A DNA stretch of 64,000 bases from Tunturiibacter gelidiferens (lineage in GTDB: Bacteria > Acidobacteriota > Terriglobia > Terriglobales > Acidobacteriaceae), in the NCBI RefSeq assembly GCF_014201335.1, contig NZ_JACHEB010000009.1:186001-250000 (forward strand). The letters are read 5' to 3'. Below are positions 56,920 to 64,000 of the stretch, one piece after another; within the stretch, counting starts at the first letter, position 1; each line of letters starts with the position of its first letter. The position numbers were made by a program, and so were the translations under genes. Below the pieces are notes generated by a model. The model saw only the letters and a list, made by a program, of their open reading frames with translations. It searched no databases and had not been told where the DNA came from.

Positions 56920-57993
56920 TTATGTCGTGTAATTTTGTCCTAGTCCCAAAGCTGCCAGCCCCTTTCTATAAGCTATAGAGCTCCTGTCTGCACCGAAATG
57001 CGCTTCGGCGTGGAGGTCTATTGGTAAATCTTCTGGAAATTGCTGTTCCACGATTGCAATATCCTCAGCGAACACTTGGTGATTGAAGTCGAGTGTGGTT
57101 TGGAGCGGTGCGTCTTTGTCAAAGTTCCGACAGACGGGTACAAAGAGTCTTGTCTTGCGGGCAGAGACCGGTGATGCAGCATTCAGAATTTGAAGCTGTC
57201 CCCCCTCGGGAAAGAAGACGGTTAATTTAGCGTTGAAAGGCAGGTACACCTCGAAGCGCCTACGCCATAGAAATCCTGGAGGATTGAGGTGCTTATACTC
57301 ATGGGAATAGTTGCTGACAGTGCTGACATAGTCAGCGATAAATCCTGCAGCAGTCTTTGTGACGGGGTAGTCGGGGACGACGGGATTGTCGGCCTCTCCA
57401 AAGCTTTCAGCGTGGACAAAGGCAAAATGGCTTACGTCTAGAAATCCTTCCACCTGACGGCCCGCAGCGGCGTTAATTGTTACGCTGTCAGGCAGCACAT
57501 TCAGGTAGTCAGAGGAACCCCACTCCTCCAACACGGGGAAAGGGCGAGGGCCATCATCGACTAAGCGGACCCACACGAGTCCGTATTGTTCCGTCACGGC
57601 AAAAACATCTAGTCGCAGCTTCGGAGAAATGCTTCCATTGGGATGAGCAGGTATACAGGTGCAACGGCCGTCTCGATCGTACCGCAAGCCATGATATTTG
57701 CAGATGATCTCATCGCCTTCGACGTGTCCCAAGCTGAGCGGGACCCCTCGGTGATAGCAGATGTCCCTTGCTGCAGCGAGCGAACCGTCAGAAAGTCGAT
57801 AGACAACCACACGTACATCGAGGAGAGTCGCGGCGTAGGGTTTACTTGTAATTTCGTGGGAGAATGCGACCGGATACCAGAAGGGTGCCAGCGTTCTCCA
57901 GTCGGTTTCGGTAAAGGTACACCCGCGTGGACGAGGAGCTGGTTCGGAGGGGTTAGTTGTCGTCATTTCAGAGATTGGAATAATAGTAGTCAT
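56920..57993 (-). CDS. Rieske non-heme iron oxygenase, alpha subunit
   Basis: 357 residues. Rieske 2Fe-2S ligands are Cys79-x-His81 and Cys98-x2-His101 (CYH … CKYH). The catalytic domain carries EGFLDVSHFAFVHAESFG, where Asp and two His are the expected iron ligands and bridge to the neighbouring cluster. Length and motif resemble VanA/TsaM-type monooxygenases or phenoxy-demethylases. It needs a ferredoxin reductase, which is not adjacent. ATG at 57993; ATG 57966 is an alternative. The substrate may be a methoxylated or aromatic compound (inference). Confidence 0.9.
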   Translation of the reverse strand: MTTIIPISEMTTTNPSEPAPRPRGCTFTETDWRTLAPFWYPVAFSHEITSKPYAATLLDVRVVVYRLSDGSLAAARDICYHRGVPLSLGHVEGDEIICKYHGLRYDRDGRCTCIPAHPNGSISPKLRLDVFAVTEQYGLVWVRLVDDGPRPFPVLEEWGSSDYLNVLPDSVTINAAAGRQVEGFLDVSHFAFVHAESFGEADNPVVPDYPVTKTAAGFIADYVSTVSNYSHEYKHLNPPGFLWRRRFEVYLPFNAKLTVFFPEGGQLQILNAASPVSARKTRLFVPVCRNFDKDAPLQTTLDFNHQVFAEDIAIVEQQFPEDLPIDLHAEAHFGADRSSIAYRKGLAALGLGQNYTT

Positions 57994-58669
57994 AGATCTT
58001 GTGGGGGATTGTTCCTTGTGCAGTTGGCCAATCTTTGTTTTGGACAGTTCGATGACGAAGTCAGCTACGCTTCGATCGTTCAGCCATCACCAAACATCAT
58101 AGGTTTGCGTTGTGAGCGAAATATCGACCGCCGAAGTTGAGGCAATATAGACGTGCGGGAAGGCCGTTGCTTTTCCGCGTCTGAATAACAACAAGGACTT
58201 TAGCGGTTTGTGGATTAGCGACCTGAGTCCCAGGTTGAAAAGAATTGAGTGTTTACGAAAGAGAGTTAGCAAGGAGAACCGCCAGAATCTCTTTCAGCGA
58301 AGCATGACTCTAAGTAGACCTGCAATGTTCTCAAGTAATGCTGCAGGCATAGCGCGCCAGAACGGCCGCGCTATGTCCACACGCGCCTTGTAACGTGCCA
58401 GTGTTCCGACGATGTTGCCAACGATTCCTGCCACAATTTCCATAAAAAGTTGTCCGTTGTGACACGCGTATTGCCTCTCGGCGGATCGCGTGAATTGTAG
58501 ACACAAAGATCCTTCCAGACGCTCCCAATCGTTCGAACGAACGTGAAACAGTTTGTCTCACGTATCTCTTAGGCTAAGGACATCAAGTAAACGAGACCTA
58601 TCGCACCCGCTCTGGCAAGATGCGGCAGGTCTCGTCCCGCACACCTCTCAAGGGAAGTGATTGCGAGCT
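57994..58669. other. Intergenic, no gene identified
   Basis: 676 bases between the Rieske gene and the hydrolase gene. A short minus-strand frame, about 58294–58443 (MEIVAGIVGNIVGTLARYKA…), has helical character but no ribosome site or recognised family. Stop codons are frequent in all frames. Probably decayed DNA. Confidence 0.4.
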
Positions 58670-59458
58670 CTACTTTGAACCGGCTTTTGACAGTGCCTCG
58701 AAAATCACACTGGCAACCTTGGATGGATGAGCCAGCATAACTACATGGCTGGAGGAAACTGTCGTTGTCGTCGCATCAATTTTCTTCGCCTGGGATGCTT
58801 CGAGGTCGGGAGAAATCGTCCGGTCATTCGCAGCAATGATGTACCACGATGGCTTCGACTTCCAGGCTGGAACAGTGATCTCACCCTTCATTGCGGCTAC
58901 GCTTGTGGGAACCTGCGATGCAGTCAGAATCGAAATCTCTTTAGGGGAAAGATCTTGAGCAAAATCCTCTGCAATCCCCTTCGGAGTCAACTTGATGAAA
59001 CCGCTTTTGTCGGGACGTAGTTCGGTGCCGATTGGTGTAGGAACACTTGTAATGAGGCCGAAAGCAGATTCCCCTTTATCCGGGGCCACTGCCGACACGT
59101 AGACGAGTCCGGCTACCTTGGGATCATTTCCTACTTCGGTGATGACTGCCCCTCCGTAGGAATGTCCGACGAGCAACACAGGACCGTCCTCAAGATCTAT
59201 GGCCCGCTGCGTAGCAGAAACATCGTCTGCGAATGATGTCAGCGGAATTTGAACGGCCACAACATGCAGCCCCTTCGCCTCCAGTAGTGGTGAGACCTTC
59301 GACCAGCTCGAGCCGTCTGCCCATGCCCCATGGACGAGGAGTACCGTTTTGACCCCTGTGGGGGCTATTTGCGCTGTCGCCCTGATGGCAGGAGCGAGGA
59401 TCGCTAGAAGCGTAGCGCACGTCGCCATCAGATTTCGAATAAACTTGAATACTTGCAT
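58670..59458 (-). CDS. Exported alpha/beta hydrolase
   Basis: 262 residues. Signal peptide (LMATCATLLAILAPAIRATA), then an alpha/beta hydrolase of the EstC/salicylate-esterase-like group: VLLVHGAWADGSSW, GHSYGGAVI (nucleophile), AANDRTISPD and SSHVVMLAHP with the catalytic histidine. ATG 59458 has AAGGAGAAG upstream. Same family as the pseudogene at 63.1–63.9 kb but clearly a separate sequence. Confidence 0.88.
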   Translation of the reverse strand: MQVFKFIRNLMATCATLLAILAPAIRATAQIAPTGVKTVLLVHGAWADGSSWSKVSPLLEAKGLHVVAVQIPLTSFADDVSATQRAIDLEDGPVLLVGHSYGGAVITEVGNDPKVAGLVYVSAVAPDKGESAFGLITSVPTPIGTELRPDKSGFIKLTPKGIAEDFAQDLSPKEISILTASQVPTSVAAMKGEITVPAWKSKPSWYIIAANDRTISPDLEASQAKKIDATTTTVSSSHVVMLAHPSKVASVIFEALSKAGSK

Positions 59459-59657
59459 TATCTTCTCCTTGTCGAACAGGATCCGCACACAGCTTGAGGT
59501 TTCTCTGAGAGCCCGTGCAAACCGTGCTAAATGCGAATAAGACTCATTTCTGACGCCAATCTCACATTTCGCTGTTCTGTTCTATCGAGGGTAGTTTCGG
59601 TCGAGGGGAAGCATCTAGGCGAAAACCATCGCCACTTGGCCATTTCATGCTGGATAT

Positions 59658-59960
59658 TTAGAACCACCAATTAGAGACCTCGCTTTTTAGAGCACACCAC
59701 TCACTACAGCCCTGCTTTGATAGTCCCCTAAACACTTCATTCAGTGCGGACTGTTCGCCAAAACCGCAACGAACCGCAATGTCAGCAAGTGGAAGATCTG
59801 AATGCAGGAGATATGTCTTTGCCATATCGACCCGACGTTCGATCATTACCGCCAGAACTGGGAGTCTCGTTTTTACACAGCGCACAGTGGAGGAATTTGC
59901 GGAGGACTCGCGCTCGATATAGTAAGGCCCCCCAAAAGCAGTTGATGCTGCCGATGCCAG
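59658..59960 (-). pseudogene. AraC-family regulator remnant 2
   Basis: VIERRVDMAKTYLLHSDLPLADIAVRCGFGEQSALNEVFRGL is the linker helix and second HTH of an AraC protein. The preceding first-HTH part (RKFLHCALCKNET) lies in a different frame, so at least one frameshift separates them, and no N-terminal domain is present. It differs from remnant 1. The remaining gap (59459–59657 and 59961–60064) shows nothing else. Confidence 0.7.
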
Positions 59961-60064
59961 AAACTGCTTCGCACTCTGATATCAAATATCGGCAAGAAGC
60001 TAACAGCATTCGTTGCCGGTATGGACGATATCGAGATTATGGAGAGTTGGATGGCAGGTGAGCA

Positions 60065-60439
60065 TTAACCAGCGATGCGGAGAAGCGTCTGCGCTTTACC
60101 TATCATATCGTGATGACGCTTAGGATCAAAGATGCACCGGAGGTAGCGCAAGCCTGGTTGATAGGAGTCAACCCTGAATTCGGCGATCGTGTCCCTATAC
60201 GGCTGCTCAGAGAAAAAAACCACGATCAGGTTGCAGAACTTATAGTGGGGGCGGCGAGAAATTACAACAATTCCGGTCGCCGGATCGTAATTCGTACCCA
60301 CTTGCATTGGCAGATCGAATGTACCAAAAATAGCCCGGACAACGAAGGATGCGTTTTTTGGACGGGTGCTGAGGCGCCCTTTCACCGTACCTGGTGGCGA
60401 GGTGACGATGTATAGTTGGATCGCCTTCCCGTCCTCCAC
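60065..60439 (-). CDS. Hypothetical protein or fragment
   Basis: 124 residues from GTG 60439 with no Shine-Dalgarno. It has a plausible amino-acid composition (LYIVTSPPGTVKGRLSTRPKN … LRYLRCIFDPKRHHDMIGKAQTLL) but no recognised motif. It overlaps the start region of the divergent integrase remnant. It may be the 3' part of a decayed gene. Confidence 0.3.
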   Translation of the reverse strand: MEDGKAIQLYIVTSPPGTVKGRLSTRPKNASFVVRAIFGTFDLPMQVGTNYDPATGIVVISRRPHYKFCNLIVVFFSEQPYRDTIAEFRVDSYQPGLRYLRCIFDPKRHHDMIGKAQTLLRIAG

Positions 60440-60457
60440 ACAAAGGAGTCCGACTCA

Positions 60458-61074
60458 ATGCTCGAACAATTATTTTTTCGATCTGATGCTTTAGCTTGTC
60501 AGCTTTCGGCACCGTTAGTTGACGAGCGTAGGCAATATCTAGCTCAATGTGCAGCGCAGGGGATCACTCGGCGCACCCTACGAGTGAAAGCTCGACTTCT
60601 TGTGTCAATCACGAAGCACCTGAGGCTGGCTGAACGACCCTACGGAAGAATCGCTCTTCCAGAAATCGAGAAAGCGGCAAATCGGTGGTCAATCCAGAAC
60701 CATCCTTCATCAAAGAGTTCGTGTGCAAGATTGTCGAGAGCGCAATTCATAAACCGAGCGCTTGATTGGCTGCGGCTTCTCAATCGCCTCCGAACTATAC
60801 CTAAACAGGTAACTGTCTGTGACAAAATGTTAGCCGAATTTAGCAGCTTTATGACAATGATCGAGGGCTCTCTCCAACGACCATTCAGTACCGTTGCAAC
60901 TCCGTTCGACCGTTCCTTGAGCAGATGCTTGAGGGAGAACGGGCCCTTAACACGATTACTGTCCCCGATGTGGACTCGCTTCTCACGCAGAAGGCGCAAA
61001 ATCATCATTATGCAACCGCTCGCTCCAGCGGGCGCCGGCATAACTCTCCTAATACAGATGCGAGCCTTGCGTGA
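60458..61074 (+). pseudogene. Truncated tyrosine recombinase
   Basis: From ATG 60458 (AAAGGAG upstream) the frame encodes the SAM-like N-terminal region of acidobacterial site-specific integrases (LVDERRQYLAQCAAQGITRRTLRVKARLLVSI … FINRALDWLRLL). Near 60862 it shifts by one base to GLSPTTIQYRCNSVRPFLEQMLEGERALNTITVPDVDSLLTQKAQNHHYA, the core-binding domain. It ends at TGA 61072–61074 after further degeneration. The catalytic domain with R…HxxR…Y is absent, so it is inactive. It supports the island interpretation. Confidence 0.8.
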
Positions 61075-61077
61075 GGA

Positions 61078-62088
61078 TTACTTGATGCCGACGACCATGG
61101 AGTCGGGGCCGACGAGGTGCTCGACGCGGGTGCTGGTGAAGCCGGCTTCTTTCATCCAGCCGATGCAATCGGCGCCTGTGTAGTCGAAGCCGCCGGGATG
61201 TTCGATGAGCATGTTGAGGCTCATGAGGAGGCCGAAGACGTTCTTGGATCGGTCGTCGTCGATGATGCTCTCGTAGACGATAAGGGCGCCGCCGGATGGG
61301 AGCGCTTCGTAGGCTTTGCGAATGAGCATCTTCTTCTCTTCGAGGTTCCAGTCGTGGAGAATGTGGCCCATCATGACGACGTCGGCGCTGGGGATGGGTG
61401 AGTCGAAGAAGCTGCCGGGGAGAAAGTGGACGCGGCCTGAGAGGCCGTTGCCTGTGATGTAGTCCTCGAAAACGGGGCGAACCTGGGGCAGGTCGAAACC
61501 GATTCCGGCGATGTGCGGGTTGGCGAGGGCGACCTGGGTGATGAGGTCGCCTTGTGCGGTGCCGACGTCGACGGCGGTCTTGAATTCAGACCAGGGGAAC
61601 CTCTGGGAGATGGCGATGTTGGAGCCACGGCTGAGGCCCGTCATGGCCTGAAGGTAGCCGCCGAGTTTTTCCGGGTCAGTGGAGATGAGCTCAAAGAAGC
61701 CCTGCTCCCCTGTCAGGATTTCGCTTTGCGGCTCGCCGGTGCGGAGGGCTGCTGTAAGGCCGCTCCAGAATTGGTAGAGGCGGTTGTTGGCCATCTCGAG
61801 TATGCCGCCGATGTAGGAGGGCTTGCGCTTGTCGAGATAGAGGTCTGTTGAGGGCGTGTTGTAGTAGGTGCCGTCGCGGCGCTCGAGAAAGTTGAGGGCG
61901 ACGAGGGCGTCGAGGAAGTCGTGTGCAGAGCGCGGATGCAGGCGAAGCCGGTCTCTGAGTTTGGGCAGGGTTCCGGGGGCTTGTGCCAACTCGGTGAAGA
62001 GCTCTAATTCGACTGCACTGAGCAAGGTCTTCGAGGCCCAAAAGCCAAGACCTGTCTGCATGATTTGATCCATCCGTGGTTCGTTCAT
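61078..62088 (-). CDS. O-methyltransferase (acetylserotonin-type)
   Basis: 336 residues. An N-terminal winged-helix dimerisation domain ([58 protein letters not shown]) is followed by a Rossmann SAM domain with [10 protein letters not shown] and [27 protein letters not shown], whose His-Asp-Trp fits the catalytic base of plant-type and polyketide O-methyltransferases. Substrates are usually phenolic hydroxyls. Its codon pattern is like the backbone genes and it lies four bases from the integrase remnant. Confidence 0.9.
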   Translation of the reverse strand: MNEPRMDQIMQTGLGFWASKTLLSAVELELFTELAQAPGTLPKLRDRLRLHPRSAHDFLDALVALNFLERRDGTYYNTPSTDLYLDKRKPSYIGGILEMANNRLYQFWSGLTAALRTGEPQSEILTGEQGFFELISTDPEKLGGYLQAMTGLSRGSNIAISQRFPWSEFKTAVDVGTAQGDLITQVALANPHIAGIGFDLPQVRPVFEDYITGNGLSGRVHFLPGSFFDSPIPSADVVMMGHILHDWNLEEKKMLIRKAYEALPSGGALIVYESIIDDDRSKNVFGLLMSLNMLIEHPGGFDYTGADCIGWMKEAGFTSTRVEHLVGPDSMVVGIK

Positions 62089-62200
62089 CGCCGTTTGCTT
62101 CTCCGTTTTAGATCGTTATAGCGTGCTACGAAAGTACATACTTCATCCCGTTGACCGCTTTTCTCGTGCGCGCCTACTGCGCCCGCCACGTGCCTCGCAG

Positions 62201-63124
62201 TTACTGCTTTGTCGATGCCTTCTGCTGATCCAGCCAATTCAGGATGAGATCAGCAACCTGATCACTGTTGCGTTCCATCATCATGTGGCCATTGCCGATT
62301 ATCCTCTGATCAGGTAGCCAGACGAACGTAGTCGTAGCCCCTTGTGCCAACAGCCAATCGGCCACTTCCTCGTCGACGTGGCGAGGGTGCTCTAGATCTT
62401 CACCGCCTGTCACAATCATCACCGGTTCACCCCTGAAACAGGCAGGCTCTTGCACCCGTACCTGCGATCCTCGCACGTTAAGCCGCTCGTATATTAGCCG
62501 CGACCCTGTATATGTGAGCAATTTGGTATAAGCGTCTAGCCTGTCGAGCGGGAACTGTGTGCTGTTTCCCACTAATTTATCTTTAACGAACGACGAGGTG
62601 GCTAGGACAGCGCCTTCATTGCGTAACGTCAAAGTGCGGAACTGGGTACGAAGGACAAGCCCTTCTTCACTTTCGGAAAGAATCTCAGGTTCGGGCTGGA
62701 TATTACCGGGTGGAGCTGGTGCGATACCCACAATGGCAACAATCTTATTTCCGCACAGCTCAGCGATCCGCCAGCCAAAGGCAACACCCATGGAATGGGC
62801 CAGGAGCACTACCGGTCCATCGACTGTTGAAATAAGTGCCGCCAAAGCTTCGCAGGTCTGTTCGCTGGTAAGAGTTTTTAGATCAAGTACGCCGCTGAGC
62901 CCATGGCCGGGCCAGTCTGGAATCAGCACCTCATAACCGTGTTCGGCAAAACGGTATGCCCAACCGGGTTTGTCCTCCAGAGTATTCATATAACAACTGC
63001 CGGTGTGGTTTCCTCCATGCACCATTACCACTTTCGGATGTTGCTGCGACCCGTCTGGTGTCAGACATTCAAAATAAACTGCGAAGGGGTCAGACACAAA
63101 CCCGACGCGATGATTCAGATTCAT
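62201..63124 (-). CDS. Alpha/beta hydrolase
   Basis: 307 residues, no signal peptide. VVMVHGGNHTGSC (oxyanion), LIPDWPGHGLSG, nucleophile LLAHSMGVAFG, acid in MIVTGGEDLEHP and histidine in GNGHMMMERN. AAGGAAC precedes the ATG. Related to esterases or C–C hydrolases. The adjacent gene downstream is a methyltransferase, so the pair may act on the same metabolite (inference). Confidence 0.9.
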   Translation of the reverse strand: MNLNHRVGFVSDPFAVYFECLTPDGSQQHPKVVMVHGGNHTGSCYMNTLEDKPGWAYRFAEHGYEVLIPDWPGHGLSGVLDLKTLTSEQTCEALAALISTVDGPVVLLAHSMGVAFGWRIAELCGNKIVAIVGIAPAPPGNIQPEPEILSESEEGLVLRTQFRTLTLRNEGAVLATSSFVKDKLVGNSTQFPLDRLDAYTKLLTYTGSRLIYERLNVRGSQVRVQEPACFRGEPVMIVTGGEDLEHPRHVDEEVADWLLAQGATTTFVWLPDQRIIGNGHMMMERNSDQVADLILNWLDQQKASTKQ

Positions 63125-63147
63125 ATGTTCCTTGCAGGTTAGGTAAG

Positions 63148-63857
63148 CTAGATGGAGGTCGCTGTGCGAAGAAGGTTCGCGACATCCTTTGGATTGTCCA
63201 GCATAGCGTCATGGCCGGACTCAATTGTCCTCGTTATCCACGTAGAGTCTCCCCGTAAGCGTTCGTAGAACTGTTTAAATGGGTTGGGCTCTCACGCAGA
63301 CGCCAGAGCGTATATCTTCTTCGTTACGTTGAGATGATTGCCCTGCAACTGAATCGCTTCGGTCATGGTCGCAAGTGGATGAGGCGTGGACATCGCATCG
63401 ACCCAGGCGCGCTCCTTCTCGTTTACGTGGAGCATCGCTGCTTGGATGGGCGAACACGCGATCCCTCCATGCTGACCAGAATCCCTAATATGCATCAGTT
63501 GATACGCCTCGGGAGAGAGCGTCATGATTGAATCTCCATCTTTGGGATACCAGGCGTCGAGATAGACAAGTGAAGAGATGTTTGCAGTTATCTGATCGGC
63601 AGCGCCGCTGATCACCATTCCGGAATAAGAATGACCACAGAGGACGACATCGTTGAGCTCTTCAAACTTGATTAGGTTGATGATTTCCTAAATATGGGTA
63701 GAAAGACTGATATTCGCGTGGAGGAGATGACTGCGATCCGCCAAACCGGTGAGCGTTGGAACGTAGATCTCGTGGCCCTCCTTACGAAGCAACTGAGCAA
63801 CCCGCTTCCAAATCCATCCGCCGCGCCATCCACCATGAACCAAACAAAATTAGACAT
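63148..63857 (-). pseudogene. EstC-like esterase pseudogene
   Basis: The protein can be followed in pieces. MSNFVW, then after a one-base loss LVHGGWRGGWIWKRVAQLLRKEGHEIYVPTLTGLADRSHLL; an in-frame TAG in THI*EIINLIKF; ELNDVVLCGHSYSGMVISGAADQITANISSLVYLDAWYPKDGDS; a frameshift after KKIYALASA; then PFKQFYERLRGDSTWITRTIESGHDAMLDNPKDVANLL to a TAG at 63148. The catalytic Ser and His are still recognisable but the frame is broken at least three times. The family is alpha/beta hydrolase. Confidence 0.85.
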
Positions 63858-64000
63858 GCACTTCCTTATCTAAGCCATCAGGCTGCGTACACTGCCGCCG
63901 CGATCGAAACGAATCTCAGCGACGACAAACAAGTCCTACAAAATATGACTCGGAAAACCAGAGCAATATTAAATGCTAGTGCAAAATAATTTGTCCAAAA

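Noticed and set aside
60416-61183. One intact 255-residue protein
   Set aside because: The frame switches from integrase-like to meaningless after about residue 148, while the integrase continues in another frame, so it is a frameshifted remnant.

Overview
The window looks like a chromosomal segment of an acidobacterium of the class Terriglobia (Granulicella/Edaphobacter/Terriglobus-like). That placement is an inference. It rests on an acidobacterial-type VWA secreted protein, a GWxTD protein, an HTH–TM–beta-propeller protein, carboxypeptidase-regulatory/beta-barrel proteins, several families of intergenic hairpin repeats and the moderately high GC content. No rRNA or intact tRNA gene is present.

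Layout. 1–5 kb holds the end of a glycosyltransferase, an AIM24-family protein, a small DMT transporter, a cytochrome P450, a DoxX protein and a lone ABC ATPase. 4.8–14.8 kb (minus strand) is an arginine biosynthesis region. argR-argC-argB-argD-argF overlap one another by 4 or 8 bp, and argG, argH and a short argA-type N-acetyltransferase lie downstream, interrupted by a secreted protein, a GIY-YIG nuclease gene set among palindromic repeats, and a plus-strand membrane protein. No argJ or argE is visible. A pair of ARG-box-like palindromes lies between argR and the divergent gltB, suggesting that arginine and glutamate synthesis share ArgR control.

19.6–34.4 kb (plus strand) is mostly housekeeping. 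It has a FadR-like TetR regulator with a palindromic operator and an acyl-CoA ligase, an acid phosphatase, an MBL hydrolase, a phosphofructokinase with the PPi-type signature, a small HTH protein, a phosphoesterase, then pepP-accB-accC, a lipocalin-like secreted protein, thiE and two APC permeases. 34.4–45.2 kb carries a squalene-cyclase-like protein, a large secreted protein, a MacA/MacB-type adaptor plus ATPase without permease, a GWxTD protein and a beta-barrel protein. This stretch is bracketed by two copies of an unrecognised intergenic element (C-run, tandem 29-mers, terminator hairpin). 45.2–53.1 kb has a VWA protein with reversed GC skew, a cupin, a secreted protein, the HTH–TM–propeller protein, a GlgA/GlgM-type glycogen synthase, a PAS protein and an alpha/beta hydrolase.

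From 53.16 kb to the window end lies what appears to be a decaying genomic island. It begins at an orphan 3' end of a tRNA gene (an att-like scar). It contains a broken tyrosine recombinase, two AraC remnants, a frameshifted amidohydrolase and an esterase pseudogene with at least three lesions. Among these sit apparently intact genes for a Rieske oxygenase, an O-methyltransferase, two alpha/beta hydrolases and a secreted protein. The intact tRNA and the far boundary should lie beyond 64 kb.
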